Source: Emergencia timonensis (GTDB lineage: Bacteria > Bacillota > Clostridia > Peptostreptococcales > Anaerovoracaceae). From it: a stretch of 64,000 bases of DNA. This document shows positions 16,940-24,403 of the stretch, in pieces (position 1 is the stretch's first letter; each line of letters starts with the position of its first letter). A model generated the notes under the pieces. The model had not been told where the DNA came from. It did not search any database and worked only from the letters and a program-made list of their open reading frames with translations. The position numbers and the translations under genes are program-made. The stretch lies in the NCBI RefSeq assembly GCF_900086585.1, contig NZ_FLKM01000009.1, positions 682,001-746,000 of the forward strand, in the 5' to 3' direction.

Positions 16940-17844
16940 TGCTGACCTTACCGGAAAAAGTGGAAATCATAGAGGTCTGCCCACGGGACGGCTGGCAGAA
17001 CCATAAGACGTTGATTCCCACAGAGACGAAGATCAAGTATATCAAGAAGATGATCGACTGCGGTGCGAGAAAGATGGACGTTACTTCTTTTGTCAATCCC
17101 AAGGCCGTGCCGCAGATGGCGGATGCCTTTGACGTGGTGGCAGGCGTGTCGGACTATGCAGACGAAAAGGGCTGCCGCTTGTCGGGCCTGGCGCTCAACC
17201 AGAAAGGCGTAGACAATGCGAGAAAAGCGGGACTGACTGACATATCCTTTGTCCTCTCTGTCAGTGAGGAGCACAACCTGCGTAACTCGAAACGCACCAT
17301 CAAAGAATCGCTGGATACCTTTTTGAAACTGGCGGACAGCGCAGAGGGCCTTGCCATCACCCTGGCGCTGCCCTGCGTATTCGGATCGCCTTTTGGCGAT
17401 GAGATACCGATGAAACGAGTGACGGATATCATCGACAAAGCCTTTGCTGCTGGCGTAACAGAAATCGGCCTGGCGGATACTGCCGGCATCAGTACGCCGG
17501 GCCACACGAGAGAAGTGCTGCAACATCTGGCAGGATTTGTGGATTTTGACCATGTGAGCATCCACTTGCACGACACCAGAGGCATGGGTCTTGCCAACGC
17601 CTATGTGGCTCTGGAAGAGGGGATTACAAAATTTGACGCGTCCATGGGAGCGATGGGAGGCTGCCCGTTCGTTCCAGGCGCAAAGGGGAATATAGGGACT
17701 GAGGATTTGATCAACATGTTTGAGCAGATGGGAGTGGCTACGGGCTATGACCTGCAGATGGTAATCGAGACTGCTGTCGAAATGGGCAGAGAAATCGATG
17801 CGGAACTGGTCAGCAGCATGACCAGGCTCTGCGCGCAAAAATAG
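16939..17844 (+). CDS. HMG-CoA lyase family enzyme
   Basis: A 301-residue TIM-barrel protein of the DRE-TIM metallolyase family. Visible motifs are EVCPRDGWQN (metal-binding Asp and general Arg), DVTSFVNPKAVPQM, the metal-binding HLHDTRGMGLAN and the cysteine loop GGCPFVPGAKGNIGTED. The canonical N-terminal GLQNE is altered to GWQNH, so the substrate may differ from 3-hydroxy-3-methylglutaryl-CoA. Expected products are acetyl-CoA plus a keto acid, or acetoacetate if HMG-CoA is the substrate. It is coupled to the CoA transferase, and the two would form a two-step degradation of an imported acid. Confidence 0.9.
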   Translation: MLTLPEKVEIIEVCPRDGWQNHKTLIPTETKIKYIKKMIDCGARKMDVTSFVNPKAVPQMADAFDVVAGVSDYADEKGCRLSGLALNQKGVDNARKAGLTDISFVLSVSEEHNLRNSKRTIKESLDTFLKLADSAEGLAITLALPCVFGSPFGDEIPMKRVTDIIDKAFAAGVTEIGLADTAGISTPGHTREVLQHLAGFVDFDHVSIHLHDTRGMGLANAYVALEEGITKFDASMGAMGGCPFVPGAKGNIGTEDLINMFEQMGVATGYDLQMVIETAVEMGREIDAELVSSMTRLCAQK

Positions 17845-17913
17845 GCTCGTGTTGATAGCGGAAATATAGTATAGTGGAAAGCGGGGAGACTCCCGCACCC
17901 TGAGGAGGAAAAT

Positions 17914-19359
17914 ATGGAATTCAAATTATCTCAGAAGATCGGTCTCTTCCTGGGACCCATCGCAGCAATTATCTTATGTATTTTACCCAGCGGCATTCCC
18001 GGCCTTGCTCCAATCGGCGTCAAAGCGCTGGCGCTGACTCTTTGGATGGTCATCTGGTGGGTGACCTCGGCGCTGCCCATCTGGGTGACGGCACTGCTGC
18101 CGATTGCAGGCTCCATCGTGCTGAACCTGGCGGGAATGGAAGTGACAGAGGAGGGCGTTAACGCTTACGGATCTTACGCTGCACCTGTAACCATGATGTG
18201 CCTGGGCGTCTTTGTCCTGGGCGCTGTTATTGAAAAATGGAATCTGCACAGACGTATCGCCCTGAGCATCATCAACATGGTCGGCGGCAGACCGTCCATG
18301 ATCGTCTTTGGCTTTGGCCTTGCAACAGCAGTCATCTCCATGTTCATGTCCAATACCACGGCGGTAGCCATGCTGCTGCCTATCGCAATTGCATTGATAT
18401 CCCAGCTGGGACTGACAAAAAAAGATGGATTTTCTGTAGGCCTGATTCTGATTGTGGCATACGCAGCATCCATCGGGGGTATGGCTACCTTGATTGGCTC
18501 GGGCACCAATCTGTCGGCGGTGGGGCTGATCAAAGAATTGACTGGCATCAGCATGAGCTTTACAGACTGGCTGATCATCGGCCTGCCTTTTACCATCGTG
18601 CTGCTGCCCCTGGCGACACTGCTAATCTGCAAGATGTTCAAGGTGGGACAGACGGACCTGGGCGATACCAAGGTGATCAGAGAAGAACTGAAGGCTTTGG
18701 GAAAGATGAGCAAAGGGGAGAAAATCAGCACCGTTTATCTGCTGGTGGCGATCCTGGGATTTGCGCTCAACGACCAGGTCGCGAGATTGCTTCCGTTTAT
18801 CTCCAATGAAGGCTTTGCCATCGTGCTGCTGGTCGCATCCTTTGTGATTCCTGTCAATTGGAAAAAGGGAGAGTTCCTGATGGACTCCAAGACGGCCCTT
18901 GAGAAGACCTCCTGGAGCACCTTCATCCTCCTGGGCGGCGCTCTGACCCTGGGCGGTATTTTCAAAAACGCCGGTATCGCCGCCTGGATTGCAGAAGGCC
19001 TGGGTTTCCTGGCTTCCTGGCCGCCAATCCTGATCATCATCTTCCTCTGTGTCGTCGTGGCGATCCTCACAGAGGTGGTATCCAACTTCGTCGTCGTGGC
19101 AGCGTTCCTGCCGGCCATATCGGGCCTGGCAGTGACCATCGGCATGAATCCGATGTTTCTGATGATGGCGGTATCTCTTTCGGCAAGTTTCGCCTTCATG
19201 CTGCCGACGGGCACGCCGCCAAATGCCCTTGTATTCGGCAGTGGCTACATAGAGATGAAAGATCTGATGAAGGGCGGTTTTGTGGTAAAGGTGCTGGGCA
19301 TCGTCATCTTCCCGGTCATCATGTACGCCGTTGCCGCGCCGCTGTCGCCATTGTTTTAA
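17914..19359 (+). CDS. DASS-family (SLC13/CitT) anion:sodium symporter
   Basis: A 481-residue transporter with 11-12 hydrophobic segments. The SNT substrate/sodium motif is visible in MSNTTAVAMLLPI (about residue 148); the symmetrical second motif is less canonical (VVSNFVVVAAFLP, about 388). A conserved LPTGTPPNALVFGSG lies near the C-terminus. The family imports di- and tricarboxylates with Na+. GAGGAGG lies before the ATG, and a GCGGG/CCCGC hairpin sits in the 69-base gap upstream. As the last gene of the sigma-54 operon it supports a dicarboxylate as the catabolised compound, with the SSS symporter perhaps importing an ester form. Confidence 0.92.
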   Translation: MEFKLSQKIGLFLGPIAAIILCILPSGIPGLAPIGVKALALTLWMVIWWVTSALPIWVTALLPIAGSIVLNLAGMEVTEEGVNAYGSYAAPVTMMCLGVFVLGAVIEKWNLHRRIALSIINMVGGRPSMIVFGFGLATAVISMFMSNTTAVAMLLPIAIALISQLGLTKKDGFSVGLILIVAYAASIGGMATLIGSGTNLSAVGLIKELTGISMSFTDWLIIGLPFTIVLLPLATLLICKMFKVGQTDLGDTKVIREELKALGKMSKGEKISTVYLLVAILGFALNDQVARLLPFISNEGFAIVLLVASFVIPVNWKKGEFLMDSKTALEKTSWSTFILLGGALTLGGIFKNAGIAAWIAEGLGFLASWPPILIIIFLCVVVAILTEVVSNFVVVAAFLPAISGLAVTIGMNPMFLMMAVSLSASFAFMLPTGTPPNALVFGSGYIEMKDLMKGGFVVKVLGIVIFPVIMYAVAAPLSPLF

Positions 19360-19388
19360 ACGAACTCGTTCAATATAAATGCCTAATA

Positions 19389-19416
19389 GAAAAGACCGCC
19401 GGCAGGCGGTCTTTTC
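19389..19416. terminator. Bidirectional terminator after the DASS gene
   Basis: Perfect stem GAAAAGACCGCC against GGCGGTCTTTT with loop GGCA. A-run and T-run flanks serve both converging genes. Confidence 0.9.
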
Positions 19417-19426
19417 GTCATATGGT

Positions 19427-20242
19427 CTATAGATTTTTGATTTCTTCGATAGGCAGGCCTGTAATGCTTGAAATGGTTTCTATGTCAAATCCCATTTCTT
19501 TCATCTTTTTTGCATTTTCCAATTTTGCCTTTGCTTCGCCTTCGGCAAAAATCTGCTCCCGCTCCATCTCAATCTGCAGCTTGATCTTCTCTTCCAATGT
19601 CATCAGCTTCCGCCTCCATTCCGAAGTATTGTATTTCTCTACCTGGGCATGCAGGGCCTGGATGAACTTGTCGTCATCAGGCACCTCCATACGGTTTACG
19701 TAGTCGAAAAACGGCACCAGTCCCCGCGGCGTATTCTCTGCAGGGGCCGTCGTATTTACTATTAGTTTAAAGGATTCGTCGCCGTATGGCAAGTGGTTTT
19801 TGACATCGTAATTCTGGAAGCTGTAGACAGCCTGCCCCAATCCGTAGTGATCGAAGGTGCAGATGAAGATGACGTAGTTCTTTTTCAGCTCCCTGTATGC
19901 CTCCCCTCTCCGCAGCTGGTCGATGTCCATGGCTGAGGCGTAGTAACGGCCCCGCATGGGAAGGGCTGAATCGCTGGTGTTCTGCATCTCGATACTGTAC
20001 CAGGAATCGTCGCCTTCAAAGAGGACGTCCAGGCGGACGCTTTTGGAAATCATGCCGGTGACGATCGTATTCTGCACTTCTACGTCCGGGTCGTCTGCAA
20101 TCCTGAGCTTCCGGATCTTTCTGCCGGGGAAAATCCGCTCCAGCAGGCCTCTGCAGAGCTCGGCGTCATTCATGACCAGGGCGAACATGATGTCGTTATC
20201 AAGGGGATACTGAATGGTAGTGGTGCTTTTTTGCATATGCAT
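19427..20242 (-). CDS. Rpn-family recombination-promoting nuclease (PD-(D/E)XK)
   Basis: A 271-residue member of the PDDEXK family transposase/Rpn nuclease group (PF12784-like). The N-terminus (YPLDNDIMFALVM, then LLERIFPG) and the nuclease core RLDVLFEG.......SIEMQ (about residues 72-92; Asp and ExQ catalytic residues) are intact. The C-terminus is a charged helix ending in a short repeat-like region (MKEMGFDIETISSITGL). Rpn proteins are DNases that promote RecA-independent recombination or act in phage defence. No transposon ends or mobile-element neighbours are seen. AAAGGAG lies six bases before the ATG. Confidence 0.87.
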   Translation of the reverse strand: MHMQKSTTTIQYPLDNDIMFALVMNDAELCRGLLERIFPGRKIRKLRIADDPDVEVQNTIVTGMISKSVRLDVLFEGDDSWYSIEMQNTSDSALPMRGRYYASAMDIDQLRRGEAYRELKKNYVIFICTFDHYGLGQAVYSFQNYDVKNHLPYGDESFKLIVNTTAPAENTPRGLVPFFDYVNRMEVPDDDKFIQALHAQVEKYNTSEWRRKLMTLEEKIKLQIEMEREQIFAEGEAKAKLENAKKMKEMGFDIETISSITGLPIEEIKNL

Positions 20243-20349
20243 GGAGAGCTCCTTTCTGTACGGTGTATAAATTCATCATCTGCTATAATTTGTAATTAAT
20301 GTAATTTTATCACATAAAACAGATGATGTCAATAATTTCCATTATAATA

Positions 20350-20379
20350 CAAAAAAGGCCACTTCAATGGAAATGACCG
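20350..20379 (-). terminator. Terminator after the LacI-family gene
   Basis: On the minus strand GGTCATTT pairs with GAAGTGGCC (one wobble), followed by TTTTTTG. Confidence 0.75.
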
Positions 20380-20393
20380 TAGGTATGCGAGTA

Positions 20394-21407
20394 TTATTCT
20401 GGGCAGCTTTCTCTGAGAATCAGCTTTGACGGAATTTGTCTATGGCAAAGGGGTAAATCTGGTGTCTGGATGACCTGTCTGGCGATATCGATACAGTTTT
20501 CTGCCATTTCGTGGGAAGGCATTTCAATGACAGAGAGGGAAGGATTAGCAAAGTGAGACAGGTTGGGATCGCCGATTGCGAAGGCAATCAGTTCCACATC
20601 TTCTGGCATCACGAGTCCTTTGCGGCTGAGTATAGAAGACGCGCCGATGGCGATGGTGTCTGACATAGACAAAATCGCTTTAGGAGGATGATCCAGGCTG
20701 AGATATCTCCGGGCGGCGATTACCCCGCCATCGCAGCTGTCTTCTACGGAAAATATGGAATTCCTTTCTATAGAAAGCCCCGTCTCTTCTGCGAATTGAA
20801 GGAGCATAGAAAGCCGTTTGCCTGATACCGTGTAGAGCGCATCAGGATGGAACAGGCAGGCGCGCACATGGCCTTTTGCTGCTAAAAGATTGACCGCATT
20901 GCGCAAGGTGCTTTCGTCTTGTGAGCAGACGGTGTGGTATTTCTCCAAATATCGATTGAAGAGGATGATAGGCAGACTGGTTTTTAAGCCTTGCAGGTAT
21001 GCCATATCGGCTTCCGACGGCGCGCCGATAATAGCGGCGCTGTAACGATAAGCGTTCTTCAAACCCTGTTCTTCGGCCAGCTGGTCATTGCGATAAGTGC
21101 AGATGATCAGTTCGCAGTCAAACTGCAGTTTTTCGATCTCTGTTCGAAGGCCGGTCAAAATTGCGGCAAGATAGTTGATCCTTAGATCCATGGGCCAGTA
21201 GAACGCTATGGTTGGTTTTTCAATCTCAGAAGTCCTCAGCTTCCTGGCAGAGGCATTGGGTTTGTAGGCCAGAGTCTTCGCGGCAGCCAGGACCTTTTGC
21301 TGGGTCGCGGCAGATACCTTCAGTTCCTGTCCTCTGCCATTTAAAACCAGAGAAACGGTGGCTGTAGATACGCCTGCCAGCGCCGCCACGTCTTTGATTG
21401 TTGCCAT
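20394..21407 (-). CDS. LacI-family transcriptional regulator
   Basis: A 337-residue LacI/GalR regulator. The N-terminal helix-turn-helix and hinge are typical (TIKDVAALAGVSTATVSLVL, then YKPNASARKLR), followed by a periplasmic-binding-protein-like effector domain to the C-terminus. Sugars are the usual effectors but the neighbours here are an MBL-fold protein and a carboxylate carrier. Its promoter on the minus strand reads TTGACA, 16 bases, TAAAAT (21436-21461). A LacI-type palindrome lies just upstream, with a second copy across a divergent promoter, so autoregulation is likely. Confidence 0.93.
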   Translation of the reverse strand: MATIKDVAALAGVSTATVSLVLNGRGQELKVSAATQQKVLAAAKTLAYKPNASARKLRTSEIEKPTIAFYWPMDLRINYLAAILTGLRTEIEKLQFDCELIICTYRNDQLAEEQGLKNAYRYSAAIIGAPSEADMAYLQGLKTSLPIILFNRYLEKYHTVCSQDESTLRNAVNLLAAKGHVRACLFHPDALYTVSGKRLSMLLQFAEETGLSIERNSIFSVEDSCDGGVIAARRYLSLDHPPKAILSMSDTIAIGASSILSRKGLVMPEDVELIAFAIGDPNLSHFANPSLSVIEMPSHEMAENCIDIARQVIQTPDLPLCHRQIPSKLILRESCPE

Positions 21408-21468
21408 GAGTCATATCCTCTCTTTCTAAGTGTATTTTACATCAAAAAAAGCAGATGTCAAGAACTAA

Positions 21469-21482
21469 TTAAAACGATTTAA
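21469..21482. promoter_or_regulatory. LacI-type operator 1
   Basis: TTAAAACGATTTAA is a near-palindrome with a central CG, typical of LacI-family sites. It lies between the leftward lacI-type promoter and the rightward promoter at 21491. Confidence 0.65.
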
Positions 21483-21490
21483 CTAAAATA

Positions 21491-21519
21491 TTGACTGTAA
21501 ATTCAGAGAGTGATATAAT
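21491..21519 (+). promoter_or_regulatory. Strong sigma-70 promoter between two LacI-type operators
   Basis: TTGACT (21491-21496), 17 bases, TATAAT (21514-21519). It points rightward, into the 3' end of the MBL-fold gene, which is on the opposite strand. The next rightward gene begins at 22430. Confidence 0.8.
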
Positions 21520-21522
21520 TAA

Positions 21523-21536
21523 CTAAAACGTTTTAG
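21523..21536. promoter_or_regulatory. LacI-type operator 2
   Basis: CTAAAACGTTTTAG is a perfect 14-bp palindrome with central CG. It covers the predicted start point of the rightward promoter and abuts the stop codon of the MBL-fold gene. Confidence 0.8.
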
Positions 21537-22364
21537 CTAATCGAATGGATATACGAGATAGAGATCTTTGATGCCTGGAACTCCTGTAAGGGGCACTTTA
21601 CGGCGCAGTGCTTTATAACCTTTTCGTGGATGGGTAAAGATGGTGCTGTTGCCGTCATGGCGCTGATCGATGCACTGGATTACCGTATCGATCAGTGAAG
21701 CAGGGTAGATGCCGCCGTAGTGGGAACCGAGAATCCCTTTGATGTCGAAGCTGACCTTGAGGCGACAGAGGCAGCTGCGATACTCAGCCAATGGCGCGCT
21801 TTGCTCGAACATGATCCAGATACTGTGACCCAGGTTATCACCTGAAAGAAGCAGGCCGCTTTGATGGTCGTAGAGTGCGACGCAGCCCCGGGTATGGCCG
21901 GGAAAGAAAAAGACTTCCACGATTCTCCCGCCTAGATCGAAGATCTGCCCGTCAGTTAGATCGATAAAGCTGCAGGGCTTATAGGCGTAATAATCTTGGA
22001 GATCGAAGCCTTCCGGCCAGGGACGGGGTTTCTTCCCCTGCTGATAGAGAGACCACATCCGGTCCATGAGGCTTTCTTTTTCTTTCTGATAGAGGTCGTA
22101 AACCTGGCGCTCGTAGGGATGGATATAGATTTTCTGATCAAACCAGAAGTTGCCGCCTGCGTGATCCAGGTGGCCGTGACTGTTGACGATGGTCAGGGGC
22201 AGATCGGTCAGGGCGCTGACTGCTTCTCTGATGTCACAAAATCCGTAGCCCGTATCAAAGAGCAGGGCGCGCTCTCGGCCCACAATCAAAGTACAGTGTA
22301 CGTCACCCGGCTCATAGATATGGAAGAGGGAAGGCGCCGCTTCGTAAGGCGTAAAGTAAGTCAT
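21537..22364 (-). CDS. Metallo-beta-lactamase-fold hydrolase
   Basis: A 275-residue MBL-fold protein. The metal motif HGHLDHAGG (about residues 63-71, HxHxDH) is intact, with further ligands expected in FFPGHTRGC (about 154) and LSGDNLG (about 173) and a His in LGSHYGG. Members of this group hydrolyse lactones, thioesters or phosphoesters, and the substrate is unknown. The start is the ATG at 22364, nine bases after AGGAG; an ATG three codons upstream touches that site. It converges tail-on with the divergent lacI-type control region, an arrangement that puts a strong regulated promoter antisense to it. Confidence 0.88.
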   Translation of the reverse strand: MTYFTPYEAAPSLFHIYEPGDVHCTLIVGRERALLFDTGYGFCDIREAVSALTDLPLTIVNSHGHLDHAGGNFWFDQKIYIHPYERQVYDLYQKEKESLMDRMWSLYQQGKKPRPWPEGFDLQDYYAYKPCSFIDLTDGQIFDLGGRIVEVFFFPGHTRGCVALYDHQSGLLLSGDNLGHSIWIMFEQSAPLAEYRSCLCRLKVSFDIKGILGSHYGGIYPASLIDTVIQCIDQRHDGNSTIFTHPRKGYKALRRKVPLTGVPGIKDLYLVYPFD

Positions 22365-22429
22365 ATCAAACATCTCCTATTAACAAAATCTTTCTAAATT
22401 ATCATACCACATTTTAGCGGAGGAAAATC

Positions 22430-23674
22430 ATGAATTTAGCAGTTCTATCATTGATCGTGTTTCTGATAACCGTCGTCGTCGGCATTGTGCGCAAGGTCAA
22501 CTGCGGCCTGGCAGCCATTTTGGCGTCTTTTGTCTTGATTCTCTTTTTTATTCCCCAGATGGACCTGGCTGATCTCTATCGTCTGGGGTGGCCAGTGAGC
22601 ACTTTTTTTATGATGCTTTCGGTTCTTCTGCTTTTCGGCATTGCGGGCACTAATGGAACCATGGAAATTGTGGCGAAGAGGATCTTGTCTCTGGCCAAAG
22701 GCAGGGCTTTCCTGATGCCATTTGTCATCTACCTTCTCTCCTTCCTGCTTTCAGCCAGCGGGGCAGGACCAGGGGTAGCGCCGATGATTATGATGATTGC
22801 AATGGGAGTCTGCAAAGAGACGGGACTCAGCTGTTTCATGATGGGGATCATGGTGGAAATCGGTGCGGCTTCGGGCGGTTTGTCTCCGGTAGCGACTTCC
22901 GGCATCATTGCAAAGGAGCTGGCAAAAGAGGCAGGAGTCAGCGGTTACATGGGATTGTTTCTGCCTTACGCTGCCGCCATGTTCGCAGAAGTACTGCTGG
23001 TGTATTTCTTATTCGGTGGCGCCAAGGCCAAGACGGTTTCGTCAACAAACCTGCGGCAAAGCATTCCGCAGATGAACCTGCATCAGAAAGAAACTTTGGC
23101 TGTCATTTTGTTCGTTATCTGCGCTATCATTTTTTTAGGATTGGATGTCTCCGTAACGGCTTTTTCCGGTGCGGCCCTGTTGATTCTCTTGGGCGTCATG
23201 GAGGACAAAAAGGCGGTTTCCACTGTGAACTGGAATACCCTGCTGCTGGTTGCAGGAATGTACATGTTGATTTCCGTAGTAGATCAGTGCGGCGGCATCG
23301 CGCTGATCTCTGATATCCTGCTCAAATGGATTACGCCAAAGTCCGCTACAGGCATTATGACTTTGATCAGCGGCCTTCTAGCCACGGTGACCAGCTCTTC
23401 TGGCGTGGTGATGCCGACTTTGATTCCTGTGGGCGGCCATATTGCGGAAAGTCTTGCGGGGGTATCTGCCTCATCGCTGCTGTCCGGCGTCATCGCCGGG
23501 GCCAACTGCGCCCTATTCTGCCCGTTTTCGGTTCTGGGTTCCATGACCATAGCCCTTTACCCGGAAGGCACAGACCGGCAGATGATCTTCAAACGCCATC
23601 TGCAGATGACGGCGGCATCTATTGTCTTCTTTACCTTGTTAGGGTTCAGCGGGTTTCTCAGTTTGTTTGCCTAG
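22430..23674 (+). CDS. MatC-like dicarboxylate carrier (ion transporter superfamily)
   Basis: A 414-residue membrane protein with about ten hydrophobic segments. The N-terminal half resembles MatC (malonate/dicarboxylate carrier) proteins, with SASGAGPGVAPMIMMIAMGV (about residues 105-125) and GAASGGLSPVATSGIIAKE (about 145-163); the second half has SSSGVVMPTLIPVG. It probably imports a dicarboxylate. The ribosome site is GCGGAGG. No good promoter is seen in the 65 bases separating it from the divergent MBL-fold gene, so it may be transcribed from the LacI-controlled promoter at 21491. Confidence 0.82.
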   Translation: MNLAVLSLIVFLITVVVGIVRKVNCGLAAILASFVLILFFIPQMDLADLYRLGWPVSTFFMMLSVLLLFGIAGTNGTMEIVAKRILSLAKGRAFLMPFVIYLLSFLLSASGAGPGVAPMIMMIAMGVCKETGLSCFMMGIMVEIGAASGGLSPVATSGIIAKELAKEAGVSGYMGLFLPYAAAMFAEVLLVYFLFGGAKAKTVSSTNLRQSIPQMNLHQKETLAVILFVICAIIFLGLDVSVTAFSGAALLILLGVMEDKKAVSTVNWNTLLLVAGMYMLISVVDQCGGIALISDILLKWITPKSATGIMTLISGLLATVTSSSGVVMPTLIPVGGHIAESLAGVSASSLLSGVIAGANCALFCPFSVLGSMTIALYPEGTDRQMIFKRHLQMTAASIVFFTLLGFSGFLSLFA

Positions 23675-23691
23675 TGTTAAAGCGTTATGCA

Positions 23692-23743
23692 GGATGCAGT
23701 CAGATTCCTCAAAGAACCTAGCTGCATTGTAAAGAATACCCCC
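23692..23743 (-). repeat. Inverted-repeat element R1, half copy
   Basis: Read on the minus strand this has GGGGTATTCTTTACAAT, then GCTAGGTTCTTTGA, and ends in GCATAACG. It aligns with the left arm of the R1 copy at 35256. The second arm is missing. Confidence 0.6.
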
Positions 23744-23789
23744 TCTCCTCTATGTGACGAGAGAGTTTTTGCAAGGCCCTGCAGATTTC

Positions 23790-23818
23790 TTGAGTCTTTG
23801 GGTACAATAGTGTATAAT
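23790..23818 (+). promoter_or_regulatory. Sigma-70 promoter for the LemA operon
   Basis: TTGAGT (23790-23795), 17 bases, TATAAT (23813-23818). The LemA start codon is 29 bases downstream. Confidence 0.75.
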
Positions 23819-23847
23819 AAAAGCTACAAAAATTTGGAGGTTAAGAA

Positions 23848-24402
23848 ATGATTGCAGGAATTATCATTGCGGCAGTGGTCGCGATTTTGGTGATCTGGGT
23901 GATTGCCAGCTACAACGGCTTTATCAAAGCAAAAAATAACGTGGAAGAGAGTTTCTCCACCATGGACGTTTATTTAAAGAAGAGATATGATCTGATTCCC
24001 AACTTGGTAGAGACGGTCAAAGGTTACGCCAAACATGAGACAGAGACTTTGAACAAGGTGATCTCCGCTCGCAATATGGCGGAGGGTGCTGCGACCATGG
24101 AGGACAAGATCCAGGGCGAAAACATGCTGACTGGTACCCTCAGATCCTTATTTGCCGTGGCCGAAAACTATCCTGACCTGAAAGCAAATGAGAATTTCAT
24201 GGATTTACAGGGACAGCTCAGACAGGTAGAAGAGGACATCGCCAATGCGAGAAAATACTACAATGCAGTTGTCAAGCTTTATAACAATAAGTGCGAAATG
24301 TTCCCGACTAATATCCTTGCAGGGCTTTTCCACTTTGATCAGAAACCGATGTTCGAAGTAGAAACAAAAGCAGAGAGACAGAACGTGAAGGTGGAATTTT
24401 AA
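23848..24402 (+). CDS. lemA: LemA family protein
   Basis: A 184-residue LemA protein: one N-terminal transmembrane helix (about residues 3-22), then a helical cytoplasmic domain. Family signatures are NGFIKAKNNVEESFSTMDVYLKKR and YDLIPNLVETVKGYAKHE. The C-terminal segment RKYYNAVVKLYNNKCEMFPTN is nearly diagnostic. Function is not settled; LemA often pairs with a DUF2207 or TPM-domain membrane protein, as here. It starts behind TTGGAGG and ends one base before the DUF2207 start. Confidence 0.94.
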   Translation: MIAGIIIAAVVAILVIWVIASYNGFIKAKNNVEESFSTMDVYLKKRYDLIPNLVETVKGYAKHETETLNKVISARNMAEGAATMEDKIQGENMLTGTLRSLFAVAENYPDLKANENFMDLQGQLRQVEEDIANARKYYNAVVKLYNNKCEMFPTNILAGLFHFDQKPMFEVETKAERQNVKVEF

Positions 24403-24403
24403 G

